DNA of 64,000 bases from Isoetes taiwanensis (GCA_021234155.1 JAJEKV010000059.1:62001-126000), one strand, 5' to 3'. Shown: positions 35,824-47,261, counted from the stretch's first letter. Notes: generated from the sequence alone by a model not told the origin. Translations and numbers: made by a program.

Positions 35824-36638
35824 ACCAATTTAAATGATAAGCATTAAGATAATCAACCAATGCAAAACATAAGAGATTTTCAACATGTTAATCAATTCTT
35901 ACACGAATACTACGGTCCATTCCTAGCAAATCATTCACCCATAATCTCAACATGTTAATCAATTCTTACACGAACACTTACGGTCCATTCCTAGCAAATC
36001 ATTCACCCATGAGCGGCAGCTTGATGCTTGTGATAGTCAAAAGAAACACGAAGATAGCATAGGCGCAACCCGCCGGAAAAAGCGGCTTAGGGCTTCTAAA
36101 GGTCCATTCCTAGCAAATCATTCACCCATGAAGCGGCCTGATGATGACTACATTTGCGGCTTAAACTTTTCAGGGCTAGCAATCGGCCTATTCTTATCTT
36201 CCATTTTTTCTCCGAATCGTCTTTTCTAAGCTCTTTCCCGGGCTGGCAATCCGGCCCCCTTTTTCTCTGAATCATCTTACGCCCGGACATGTTTTTCACG
36301 TGATGGATAAGCAGTTTCGTATATATCCGACCCTATGCCTGCATATCCGGTTGTGAAGCGAATGATCGACTCTGCCATTCTTCCTTCAAAGTATCCGGCC
36401 CCCCTTTTTTCTCGAATCATCTTCTATTCTAACTATTTCCCTTTAAATCTTAGATATTTTTTATCTTTTAAGTGATGGATAAACAGTTTTATTTAAGCAT
36501 ATCCGCCCTATGCCTAAGCGTGTCATATCAAAAACAATTAGGGGCGTTGAAACTTCACGCGGAAAATATCCCATGACATAGAGCCAAGCATCAGCGGCCC
36601 TTCTATTCTAACTATTTCCTTTAATGCCATAGGATAAG

Positions 36639-36930
36639 CGCCTTCCCACGCCAACCAAGAATCTAACAAAAAAAACACAAAAAAAACATCTAAAGAAACT
36701 GACGTGGCATCATCTCCTCCATTGGCTTGATCAAATCTGGAGCGTCCAAATTAGGGCTGGGTCCAACACTTACACAATAACATTATCGCCTTCCTCGCCA
36801 ACCAAGAATCTAACAAAAAAAACACAAAAAAAACATCTAAAGAAACTGACGTGGCATCATCTCCTCCATTGGCTTGATCAAATCTGGAGCGTCCAAATTA
36901 GGGCTGGGTCCAACACTTACACAATAACAT
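36639..36930. repeat. ~146-bp direct duplication at the 5' end of Helitron copy 1
   Basis: CGCCTTCC followed by CGCCAACCAAGAATCTAAC occurs at 36639 and 36787. Both copies run through GACGTGGCATCATCTCCTCC to CAATAACATTAT. The outer copy carries on into the true terminus ATAATATAGGA; the inner one stops at ATTAT. So part of the terminus is duplicated internally. Confidence 0.9.
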
Positions 36931-37110
36931 TATAATATAGGATAAAGAATGTTTCAATGACACAATTTGTAACAACACATGAAGGTGAGTAATAATTTTT
37001 TTTGTAAAAGACAGACTAAAGGTCCAAATCAAAGTCTTCGTCATTCTTTTTGCTTGTTTCTGCTGTGCCAGATTCTGTAGTCTGAACCTTTTCTTGTGCC
37101 TTACCCTTGT

Positions 37111-40100
37111 CTATTCTGCAGTGTCTTCAGGAATGGTAGCTAGTGCCACTTCTTTCAGCTCTGTAAAAGTAGCTTCATCCTCTAAAGAGCTAGTGAATGG
37201 AGGCTGTATCTCAGAAGGGGTCAGCTTGGCAAAATCGGACGAGGATTTGGCGCCTAACTCTTGGTGCTCATCTGGTAGAGTAGGCAAGGCTGCCAGTCTC
37301 ATCTTGATGAATTGCACAGCTTCTTTATCAATGTCCACTGCTAGACAATTCCGGCCCTTCTTAAGTGCACAAGCTATTGTTGTACCAGAGCCAGAGAAGG
37401 CATCAAGCACCCAATCTCCTGGACGTGAAAACATGTCTAGGAGATGGTTGATTAGCTTTTGAGACTTCTGATAGTGATTAACAATTCTACCTTGTGCACT
37501 AGGGTCTTGTAGCTTTTGAAGCACAGCTGGAAATTCCAAAACATTAGAAAAATTCTGGCATGTTGCTGTGTTAAAATGCTCCATGGTGCGTTTGCCATCG
37601 AAACTCCAGTAAGCAACATGGAGGTATTCAACCTTACTCAGCACCCTCGGCCAGCCGCCATGGTAGTTTATATTTGTTTTGTACCTGTAGAAATTAGAGT
37701 CGTGTCACTAACGAAAACAGAACAAAAAACAAACAAAGAGAACAAGTCAAAGACAATCTTATTCTGGAATAGAAAACTAAAACAGAAAGAAGAAAGAAGC
37801 CCAACGTATTCCAGAATAAGGTACTCGCCAAACCAAATTCTCATAACCAGCTTGCACTGGGGATCCGAAATGATTTTTGAACGTGGACTCCACAAGACGC
37901 CAGTGCTTGGCCGTTGTGACTTGTTTGATGCCGTCGACGAAAGCGTTAAACTCTGAAAATTTAAAAGGCTGACCGTCGTAACGGCTGTCTTTTAGTTTAA
38001 AGCCATAGGGAAGGTCTGCTATGACTAGTGTAAAATCATGTGGCTTTACTGTTCCAACCAGTTTAGTGCAGTCCCCGTGGATGATAGAAAACAAATTATT
38101 TTGGTCGTACAAACTAAACTTTTCATAATCAGAAGGCTCCACTTCTAGAGTCCTCCTATCTGCCAGTGTTCTTTCTTCTCGTGCCAGTCTCACGAGGTGC
38201 ATGAAACCTTCTGGCAGGTCCTTATTTTTCTTCTTGTCCTGCAAACAAAGGGGAGATTGAGACAGAGACAAGTCAAATATGACGTGTTTAGTCAGCGTAC
38301 CCATCCTTCAAAATTTGGTGCGTACTGAACAATACGCTCGTCGGATGTAGCTATGGGGTAAAGCTCCTTGCACCTCTCCCACGTTTCCACGTTAAGTTGC
38401 TCCATCAGAAGTCTGGCAGGTGATAACATTTTTTTGGCTTGAAAGAAAACCACAGCAGTTTTAGCAGTTGGAAAGTGAAAACGTAAAGTAAACTATCTTC
38501 CTGCCAAGTAAACTTATTCTAGAATACAAGTGCCTTAGACAACATTTTTGTTGTTGCAGTAGTGTATGCATTAGGAATTTTTTGAGATCATAAAAGGGCC
38601 TTCTAAGAACTGCTGACTAAGCTATATGAACTACCAATCAGAAAACAGAACTGGTAATCCAGTCAGCAAAACAATTATAACTAACTCACTGGATCACATT
38701 TTCTAGCATAAGTGTTGATAGGAAAGTCCAAATGAGCTCTTGTTTGGTGCAATAGATAGATCTCATTGAGATCTTTCCAAACTTCGGTGGTTTGCATATG
38801 TTTTAGCCCCGTACGATAGTAAAAAATGGTAAAAACCACATTTTTTGGAATTTTGACAATCATAAGTGGTTAAAATACATGTAAAGATCTCAACGAGATC
38901 TATCTATTGCACTAAACGAGAGCTCATTTGGACTTTTCTATCAATAGTTATGCTAGAAAATGTGATCCGATGAGAGTTAATTATAACGATTTTCTTGGAC
39001 CGGACCCAAATCGAACTCTAATTTCTGATTGGTAGTTCATTTATCTTCATTTGGCTTAGTTGGCATGTTTTGAAGGCCCCTTTTTAATCTCAAAAAAACC
39101 CTAATGTCCAGAATACACTTTAACTGCGGAGAAGGAGCGAAAGTGTATTCCGGAATACACTTCTACAACGCAACAAGTTAGAGTGTGTATTCCAGAATAC
39201 GTTTTCGCTGACTGAAAGGATCCGAAGTGTATTCCAGAATACACTTTAACTGCGGAGAAGGAGCGAAAGTGTATTCCGGAATACACTTCTACAACGCAAC
39301 AAGTTAGAGCCTGTATTCCAGAATAGGTTTTCGATGACTGAAAGGATCGGAAGTGTATTCTGGAATACACTTTTACACTACAGGAAAATGAAGATGTATT
39401 CTGGAATACACTTTCGATCCCTCGAGGGTGAGAAAGCATTTTGAGGAGTACCCGACTGCTGTTATCTTAAGGTAGTTGTAGAATTCTACAAGTGAAAAGG
39501 CAGCAATGATGGTAATGCTTACTTGTGCAACTCCTTCGACATTTCTTCGAGTGTGAACTCCTTGTCCACCACCTTCTGCAGAAGCCGTTCTAGTAACTTT
39601 CAGGTGTCGGTAAACCCCCGCATCTCTCCCTCCGGGCGTGAAGGTGATAGTAATTTCTTTCTTTGGCACGTCGGTGCCTTTCTTCTTCTCCGAGACCTTG
39701 CCTTTACTTTTTAGCTCACCATGCTCAAACATATTAAATATTTCATTTTGGAGCTCCCAGATCTACAAACAAAATAAGAAACTTAAAAGCTAGTTGCACA
39801 CTAAATTTTATTCTGGAATACGCTTGTAACATACCCGGCCATCCCTGAATGCTAGCTGAAACCAGTTGTCATGACCATTGAGTGACGCCCGTTTGTTCGC
39901 CTCGTCGTATTTAAGGCAACACTCAATGGCACAAGCTTCTTTAAGTTCAAGGGAGTACTGTGGCTTCTTTAAATCCTCTCCGTACTTTTCCTTGAAGATG
40001 ACATATTCTCTGTGCATAAATCTAATTTTATCGACGAAGCTCATTTTTAACTTGTACTCGTTGTCAACGTTGTGAGTGTTGGCAACGATCTTGGCTTCTT

Positions 40101-41616
40101 CGTCGGTCAAACCACAGTAGACTGCACAGAGGACAGACAAGTACCTAGGATTGTTTTTTTCTTTGTATAATTGCCTCCTGGCCTTGAAGCTGTGGTTCCC
40201 ATCCAAAACATAATGCGTATATGTGTCCGCATTTTCTCTATCGTACTCTGCAGGAGTTTTGCACTGTTCTCTATCAACAAGAACAACAATAGGAGCAACA
40301 TGGGCGTTTGGATTGCTCTGAATTCTGTCCTTGAGGTTCCTTAGATGATCTGCATATATCTTTCGAACCTGCAGTGGTCGTTCTCCAGCTTCATTTTTTG
40401 GAGGAAGCTTCATTGATGTGACTGGCAAATAAATGAAACCTTGCACAAATTTGTGCAGGTTAATCTCTTCCATTTTCTCTGCTGTTTTATCAACCTTTTT
40501 TTCTTTAATGGCAACACCAGGTGCTTTGCCCTTCCCCTTCTTCTTCTTGTGTGCTTCCTGAGGAGCATCTTCTATTACAATTACAGCAGTTTTCCTTTTT
40601 TTAGGCTCTTTAGCAGCTATGGTTTGCCTCTGCTTCTTTGGCGGTGGTGATGGTGGCTGCTCTTCCGAATCTGATGGACTCCCTGATGGGCTCGCAGACC
40701 TTGATGGACTCCCTGATCCATTCCCTTGGTCTTCCTCTTCCCCCTGCTCTGACTCGCTGTGGGCGAAGTCTTCGCTTTGTGTGCTTCGAACGTCGTTGAT
40801 TATGGCACTGAGCGATCTCTTGTTGATATAGTGAGAAACATACTTGTAAAGTGCCAGTGGGTTTACTTTGACCAATCTAAAAAAGGCTTCATCTACATGA
40901 ATGAAACCTTGGGATGTTGCAAACGATAGTCTCCCTTGTTGTCCCGACTCCCCAGCTACTTCACTCACAGCTTGTATGGTGCCCATGCAGACAAATTCTC
41001 TGTCATCGTACCTTTTTGCACCAGGGCTCCGACAGACATGTAAGAAAGTAAGGGTACTGTACTTTCCAGCTGTACCCCTTGTAAAGAACCACTGAGTTTG
41101 AAAGTTCTCGTAAATCCCAGGCGCAATAGTATCATCAACCCGTTTCTTGCTGCCTTCTTGCCTGTACAAAATGTGAGTAAACACAATTTTTTTAGTGAAA
41201 ACACTGGCATAAAACTATTCCAGAATACACAATGTCTTAAACAAATGATAAAAAGAGTACAGAAAGAGGACAAAAAGGCCAAAACAACAATGCGCCCTTG
41301 ACAAAAAAACAGGCCCAAACAAGTCTAAAAAGCAGAAAAAACGCCTAAAATTGACGAGAAAATGCGAAAAAATTGTCCTTTTAAAATCAAAAGTCACGAA
41401 AGTGTATTCCAGAATATACTTCCACCTTCGCGAAGGTGTATTCTGGAATACACTTCAAAGTGTATTCCGGAATACACTTCAGCAGACACATTGAAGCAAA
41501 AGTGTATTCCGGAATACACTTTGGCTTCGCCTTCACGCGAAGGTGAAACTGTATTCCAGAATAAGAAACAAGCTTAAAAATGATTGTACGTTGTACTTTG
41601 TTGCTTACCTGTCCAT
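37111..41616 (-). CDS. ParB-like domain fused to a beta-class DNA methyltransferase (six exons, one apparent frameshift)
   Basis: Predicted exons on the minus strand: 41616-41609, 41161-39835, 39762-39523, 38412-38301, 38238-37829 and 37684-37111. All phases join except for one surplus base in exon 3 near 39600, where homology-like sequence (LERLLQKVVDKEFTLEEM) resumes in the next frame. Total is about 889 residues. Exon 2 holds an acidic/serine region, a lysine-rich likely nuclear signal (KKKKGKGKAPG), then a ParB-like domain: IYADHLRNLKDRIQSNP, APIVVLVD and YVLDGNHSFKARRQL. Exons 5-6 hold the methyltransferase: motif IV ADLPYGF; a target-recognition-like middle; NHYQKSQKLINHLLDMFSRP; and the SAM motif VLDAFSGSGTTIACALKKGR. 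Motif order IV then I is the beta class; DLPY suggests adenine N6, with cytosine N4 possible. ParB-methyltransferase pairs are typical of phages and plasmids. Function here is inferred. Confidence 0.8.
37760..37818. repeat. Two TATTCNNGAATA palindromes in intron 5
   Basis: TATTCTGGAATA at 37760 and TATTCCAGAATA at 37807 lie inside the 144-bp intron. The second is only 11 bases from the exon 5 splice donor. Confidence 0.9.
38563..39106. mobile_element. Foldback/MITE-like element with ~230-bp inverted arms in intron 3
   Basis: The left arm begins CATTAGGAATTTTTTGAGAT (about 38567) and the right arm ends as its inverse, ATCTCAAAAAAACCCTAATG (to about 39106). Arms stay paired through GAACTACCAATCAGAAA / TTTCTGATTGGTAGTTC and GGATCACATTTTCTAGCAT / ATGCTAGAAAATGTGATCC. 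The best-matched part is around AGTCCAAATGAGCTC and AGATAGATCTC. The central loop is about 90 bases near 38790-38875. I could not see a target duplication. If transcribed in the intron, it would form a long hairpin RNA. Confidence 0.85.
39107..39409. repeat. Dense array of GTGTATTCCGGAATACAC palindromes in intron 3
   Basis: Full palindromes are centred near 39151, 39194, 39235, 39277, 39318, 39361 and 39402, after a left partial one at 39107. Spacing is about 42 bases, near four helical turns. A 126-bp direct duplication (39107-39232 and 39233-39358) accounts for part of the array. Several copies are symmetrical over 22 bases (AAGTG...CACTT). Centre dinucleotides vary (CG, CA, TG), so the outer arms are the conserved part. 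Confidence 0.95.
41216..41563. repeat. Second palindrome cluster, in intron 1
   Basis: TATTCNNGAATA sites occur at 41216, 41405, 41439, 41463, 41505 and 41552, most of them with the full GTGTATTC...GAATACAC arms. All are inside intron 1 of the methyltransferase gene. Confidence 0.95.
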
Positions 41617-41950
41617 GCCTTCTCTATGTGGATCGGAATACAGTCTCTGAATATTATATTCGAGGCGCTGGCGCTGGCGACTTGAGCTCAGAGACTGGAA
41701 TACGCAACTGAAGGCGCCAAAATTTCCTTTTAAAGGTATCCATTTCGTCTTGCTCGTTTTCTATGTGAAGTGGAATACATTTAGCCTTACTGTTCTGCTC
41801 GAGTGTATTCCGGAATAGCTTTTAGTTTGCCTTTCACTTAATTGTTACATGAACTTCTTCTTGTACCAGGTGGGCTTGTATTCGGGAATAAGAAAAGCTA
41901 TGCAGTAGAGAAAGTTTCTCATTTCCCTACACTGTTTTGCAGTTCTTAAG
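41617..41950. promoter_or_regulatory. Shared divergent promoter with palindromes and half sites
   Basis: This 334-bp gap separates the start codons of the minus-strand methyltransferase gene and the plus-strand transposase-like gene. It contains full sites at 41807 (TATTCCGGAATA) and 41879 (TATTCGGGAATA), and GGAATAC half sites near 41635, 41698 and 41772. One factor binding here could control both genes. The sites also fit the heat-shock element pattern TTCNNGAA, an alternative reading. Confidence 0.6.
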
Positions 41951-44196
41951 ATGACAAACCGCTTCGTCAACAAACTTCCACCACCTTTCGTTGTCTCAAG
42001 CTCGTCTAGTTCTGAGGACACGCTCGGGAACAACTTCTTTTCTTCTGAAGACCGGTATTCTCCGACTCCTACCTCTACTTCATCGTTCTTGCTTCTCGAA
42101 GAGACACCGAGTCCAGCATGTAACAGACTTCCACCACCCTTCCAACCGTCACCAAGTCAAGTAGACATGACACTGGAATCTCCTTCCAAAGCATCACCAC
42201 CAGTTCGGAGCATGCTGCCACCACCCTTCGTTCCATCCCCCGGACCTACAGATGCTCCACAACAACGGGTGCTCAAGAACAAGATACCCCCCCCCCCCTT
42301 TTGTAGTTTTGCCCCCTTCGTGCAAACATACAAGGAACACAGAAAACACAGAAGACTGTGAGATTCACTATAATTTCTCTCACCAGGACTTCACTACAAA
42401 TGAGGACGATGCTGCAGCATGTACTCCTCTTCACACAACGGTTGTGACACATGGATTTGCAGAATTCTAGTCCGCTCTAAAGGACATGTTTGCAAGAACT
42501 CCTTTTCAAGATGGTACAAGAACAGCTGATGCCACAACCTCTTATGGGCCATCACCATCCTTTAACAACTGTACTACCGCCTTTTCCGGGAACAACTTCC
42601 ATTGGTCTGTTTTCCTCTACAAATACACCAATCGGAGACAGGAGGAGGTTACCCCTAGAGTAGAAGTTTCATCGAAGATGATGACACCAAACGGAACAAG
42701 GAGATTACATGTTCTCCAGCCAATCTTCAAAGAAATTCAAGGTGGATTTTAGTTTGAGAGCATGCTCTTCTGTAAGAAGAAGAAACCTTATGGATGAACA
42801 CAAAATGAGAAGACTCCTGAGAACTAAATGCTGCTCATTGGGTTGCATCAACAGATTTAACATGGCCAAACTACGAAAGATTTAGAGACAACTTCTGAGT
42901 TCAATGACATTGGCGCACTGAATGCCTACTTAGCTTATCATGTAAGACCAGACCGCAGCACCTTCTTGCACTACATTAACCGTGAACAAGTCTGCTAAAA
43001 ATGCTTCATGGTTGTCCACCGTCTAGGGCCCTGTGGACCAAGAAGAGTTGTAACTATGCATGCCCTGGCTGCTGTTACATGGATGGAGAAATATTTTAGA
43101 GAGACATGTGAGAAGTTGCCTAATAGCAACATGTATCATCTCACAGACAATATTACAAAAAAAGACAAGAATACAAAGAGACATGCATTCAGTTTCAGCA
43201 CATCTCTTACTCACACTTCACCAGACTGTGGAAAAGTGAATTTGGCCTTGTGAAAATTCCAAGGAGACATAGAATGTCTGTTTGCTCGAGATGTGCAGAA
43301 TTAAAAAGTCAACGAGAAACTGCAAAGACAGAGGTCGAAAGAAGTAAGCTCATGTCCTCCATCCTATCACTTGCTTTGAAGAAAATTTTTTTAACCTGAT
43401 TTCTTTTACAGACATTGTGCAACAGAATCTTGCCAGACATCGTGAACAACAAGTAGCAGAGAGAAGAAAGCTCGCCAAACACAGAAAAAAAGCTCTTGAA
43501 CGTCCACTGCAATATATGTCCATTGTAATTGATGGAAAAAAAGACAACTCTACCCCATTTCCTAAATATTCCAAAAGATGTGCCAGAGGAATGTTTTGTT
43601 AAAGTCCACCTTGTAGGAGCCATGGTCTTTAAAGGAAGTCTAAAGTGCAAAGTATTTTTGACGTATCCAAACTTGCATGGTGACCCAAACCTGACAATTA
43701 CAATCCTTAATAAGGTCCTGTGCGAGCAAGAGCAACTACCACCTGTGCTCTACTTGCAACTTGACAATACTACAAGAGAGAACAAGAATCAAACACTCTT
43801 TGCTTATTGTGCTATGCTAGTGGAGCTAAGGATCTTCAGAAAAGTAAAGCTCGGATGTTCAACAGATTTTCTGTGCGCCTTAGAAGGAAGAAAGCTTTTT
43901 GTCTTCCTATTTTATTTCGAGTCATTGAAGATTCTTACACTCCTATTCCAGTGGTCGAGCTTCTTAAAGAGACTGCAGACTTTAGAGAGTTTGTTTTTCC
44001 TCAACGTTCAGATAGAGAACTGGCTGTGAACAAGTTGAATGATCTTACCTTTCAACATCACATCAAGTTCTACTTGAAGGATGGAGAAAGCTTCTTACAG
44101 GGGAAGAAGTACACCACAACTAAGGATTGGAGTCCAGCAGAGGGATTGCACTTCCTTAAATTTGTTCCAGACCATTGCCTCCAGGGAAAATTTTAA
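41951..44196 (+). pseudogene. DUF7869-type DDE-like transposase, N-terminal and core part, frameshifted
   Basis: The start MTNRFVNKLPPPFVV leads a region with four LPPPF-like motifs. A run of 13 C at about 42286-42298 shifts the frame (ends PPPPFVV in the next frame). Further on are CCSLGCINRF, MHALAAVTWMEKYFRE and a CSRCAEL cysteine pair. A likely intron follows, from GTAAGC near 43347 to TTTTACAG near 43411. The catalytic-like core reads MSIVIDG, then a slip at an A run near 43538, LPHFLNIPKDVPEECF and YLQLDNTTRENKNQTLFAYC. Next is FSVRLRRKKAF with VIEDSYTPIPVVELLKETAD. The third acidic motif expected between the last two blocks seems deleted. Several stops confirm decay. The family name is from memory; the DDE-like reading is inference. 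The C-terminal part is at 50263-51189, beyond an inserted Helitron. Confidence 0.7.
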
Positions 44197-45245
44197 GGGA
44201 CCTATAATTTTGTATAAGTATAATGAATTGGCCATTCCTTGTAAAATATGCCCCCAAAAGTGTAGCTTGAACTGGCCATTTTTCCTATTTTTTTCTAATG
44301 CGGCTGCAACCCAATTGGCGATTTCTGAACCAAATCCTTTATTATAAAGTTTTAGTGTATGTCGTGCATAAAACCCTAAAACTTTCGACGGCGCAGATTT
44401 GATGAAATCAATGGATCGGACCGCTTGGATTTAATCTAAAGATTGGACGGTCCAATTTTTCCCTCCTAGCTCTCGCTCTCGCTCTTCCTTTCCTTTACAA
44501 TAGCCGGATTTGATCGATCGGTTACTTGAAGGTTCGATAGCCAGTGCTTGCCATGGTTTCCTTGCCCTTCTTCTTGCTCTATGCCGGATTTGATGTTTCG
44601 GTTGCTGAAGAAGCCAGTCTCTTGCCGATTTTCCTAAGAGGCTATGGATAGAACTCACAGATCTGCATCATCTCAGGAGCACATTGAATGGCATAGCCTT
44701 GAGCTGGTTCTCATTCCGGTGCACTGCCACCTGTGGAATACAGTCTGCTTGAGCAGTTTGGCTTGCCTTCTATCCACAAAAATGATAAGTGCAAACAGAG
44801 GATGGAGCCGTTCAAGCTTATCAGTTGGTGACTTAAACAACATATGCAATTCTCATTCCAATAATCTTCCTGCTCCTGGTGAGTGTATTGGAATATTTTC
44901 ATTGCATTGCTGCTTTTAGAAGAAAAAGGTGCAAATTTGTATGTTTGCTCTCTTTTAGTAGAAGGTTCTAGCTTTAGATTTTGAAGTAAGTTTTTTCCTT
45001 CTGTGATTCTTAGTTTCCAAGACAGACATAAGCATATTGTGATCGATAAAACAAAATGGGTATTGATTACATGGTGGGTATTTTATGTCTGATAAATCGG
45101 CCCTAGCCATTCATGTGAGGTGAATCGGTTAACCATTCTGGTGCATAAGGAAGACTAGATAAATTTTTATGTTGTTTGCTTATGTTGCATGCTGATGAAT
45201 GGGTTCCAACAGGCATAGTTCCGTTCAGCAACAAGGGCTGCTCAT

Positions 45246-45559
45246 TGTCAAGGTTGCACCAAGGAAGGGAGAGAAAGGGATGCACACTGAATTCCGAGAG
45301 CGCAAGCTCCCAAAACAAAGCAAAAAGGAATTGTATTCAATGCTATCAATACATGACATACAATGATATAAACACAACGGTGATACTAAGAATAGTCTTA
45401 GCCGTTCACCCACCGCCCACTAATAACAGTCGTTACTTAGTTAGGTCGGCGCTCAGTGCTGATAAGGTGCTTTGTCAGCACTTATGTGCTGAGTGCTGTC
45501 AGTGCTGTGACATCACGTCTAGCAGCAAGATGGTGATCTCGATATCATATATCTCGACA
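45246..45559 (-). repeat. 3' LTR of the Copia element
   Basis: Its partner is 47274-47587. Visible differences are GG versus GA near base 20 and AATAG versus AAGAG near base 175 (plus-strand order). Confidence 0.95.
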
Positions 45560-45641
45560 CTCCTCCTTGATGAGAGATCGCCATCTCCATGCTCAGCCTC
45601 CTCCTCCTGGAGATAAGATCTGAATCTTGGTCAAGGCTTGC

Positions 45642-46028
45642 TTAATCAGGGTCATCCGAAAAGCTCAAAAACCAAGTTTGCATGAAGAGATCGGCTCTAT
45701 TCTCTCTGGTAGGTAAATAGACCTGCTGATCAACTACTGTATCAGGAACAGTAAGTCGAGAAGGATTGTCTTTGATATCCATAATTGTTTTGCCAAGAGG
45801 AGGATGAAAATTGTTTTCATGCATATCCTCGATGTAGGCAATAGAAGTATCAAAGATGATTACTCCGTTAAGGCTTGTGGATTCAATAACCACAAATGCA
45901 GCTACTCCAACAATGTTAGTTCGAAATTCTCCATGAAAATCAAACCTTAGTACCTTCGCTTGACCTTGATCAAGTGTTGCTAGAAGTAAAGAGTCAATTG
46001 CTCCTCCTTGCTTTAGAATCATGATCAT
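45642..46028 (-). other. 128-codon frame in the Copia interior, unassigned
   Basis: The peptide (for example RADLFMQTWFLSFSDDPD at its end) lies between gag and the 3' LTR. It shows none of the pol motifs. It may be a rearranged remnant or an extra ORF of the non-autonomous family. Confidence 0.3.
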
Positions 46029-46429
46029 ATATGATGCATATTCAACTCCTCCTTGATCAGGATGATTAAAATCATCTCCTGGATCAGATGGGTCAAGATC
46101 TCCTCCTAGATCGGATGTGTCAAGATCTCAAGGCCGTGATCGTAAAACAACGGGGTCTTGTAAGCACCGGCAGTGCCGGAAGTGTTGGAAGTCTTTGTAA
46201 GTCTTTGGAAGTTTCGTAATCCCAACGTAAAAATCAGGTTGATCGGGTGTTAGACCCCTCGAGTGCCTCCTTGCATAAACGCTGCCAAAGTATCAGAAAT
46301 GAATGCCACTTGATGAAGTGTTGCTACATTGCCTGAAAATGGAGAGATGAAGGCCACATCAAGATATCCTAGCTCAATGGCTGAGGTATCTACTAATCCT
46401 TGCTTCAAGGTGCTGAAATATTAGAAATT

Positions 46430-47223
46430 GGCATCCATTTATTGGGTGCTACCTTTGCATCGTCGATATCCGAAAGTAGAAGGATCTACATCCACTACTT
46501 CATGCTTAATAGGAAGAGATAATCTGCGGCCAATGTGCTTCTCCTCCTCATCATGCTCATCCCCATTCATGGTAGATTGAGTCTTTGAATGCCCTGCTGC
46601 AAAGAGAGTGGCATGATCATCTTTACCTGCATCTTGCCTCATCGTGGATCTCCTCCTTAATAGAAGTGATTGCTTGATGGAAGCCCATATCTTTGTCTTG
46701 CATGAAGCTGCCGCACAAAGAATCAAATGCATTAGGTAATGATCTGAGGAAGAAAAATAGTTGCATCGATTGTGAGATCGATGCTCTTCTCCAAAAGCTT
46801 CAATATCTTTGGAAGGCGTGCTTCATGCGATCTTGGTTAAGACTCTCTCTCTCTTCCCAATACGTGTTTGTTGCCTCAAAGATGCAAATGCCCAATAATG
46901 TGGGTCTTTTGGTCATGCTTCTCAATGAGAGCATGCCACAAATCATGGCTATTCTCTTGCTGGAACTCATCAAGGATAGAGTCAGCTAAAGAGAACCCGA
47001 TATATGCCATCGCCTTGTCATCTCGGCGCTGCCAAACATGCAAATCAGCAATATTCTTGGCATCCGGTGCAGGTTCTTGGCCATTGACAATTCCCCAAAC
47101 TCCTTCATCTTTGAGAATGAAGATCATTCCGCTTTTCCATTGCTGGAAACCTGTGCCGTCAAAGATTTGAATCGCATGACCGCCAGGGAAGGTAATCTGG
47201 TTGTAGCTTGCATCCTTCTCCAT
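46430..47223 (-). pseudogene. Copia gag-like gene, frameshifted
   Basis: The 5' part (47223-46876) is open and reads FDGTGFQQWKSGMIFILKDE, then GVWGIVNGQ, DDKAMAYIGFSLADSI and NSHDLWHALIEKHDQKT, the classic N-terminal gag order of plant Copia elements. Downstream the homologous frame changes: DRMKHAFQR, then LRSLPNAFDSLCGSFMQDKD, so there are at least two frameshifts or stops. No CCHC zinc knuckle is seen. Gag would package the RNA in trans at most. ATG at 47223 lies about 40 bases after the primer site. Confidence 0.85.
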
Positions 47224-47261
47224 TGCTGTGTTGATCTTGAATCAATCTCAGCACACCTAAT

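Larger units (their letters stand above)
31861..36942 (-). mobile_element. Non-autonomous Helitron copy 1 (5082 bp)
   Basis: On the minus strand the 5' end is A|TCCTATATTATAATGTTATT at 36942. The 3' end is a hairpin TGCCCAGCAACGCTGGGCA (31871-31889) followed seven bases later by CTAG|T at 31861. Insertion between A and T without target duplication is the Helitron signature. Ends match copies at 44335-49666 and 55367-58097. No Rep or RPA gene is inside. It contains a 60-bp duplication (33141-33260), a duplicated 5' segment (36639-36930) and an unidentified coding-like frame (34481-34738). It separates the 31.6-kb palindrome from the methyltransferase gene, so I infer it inserted into that larger element. 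Confidence 0.9.

Noticed and set aside
37111-41616. Bacterial contamination as source of the ParB-methyltransferase sequence
   Set aside because: Spliceosomal-type introns in consistent phase, a foldback element in an intron and flanking plant Helitrons show it is nuclear eukaryotic DNA.
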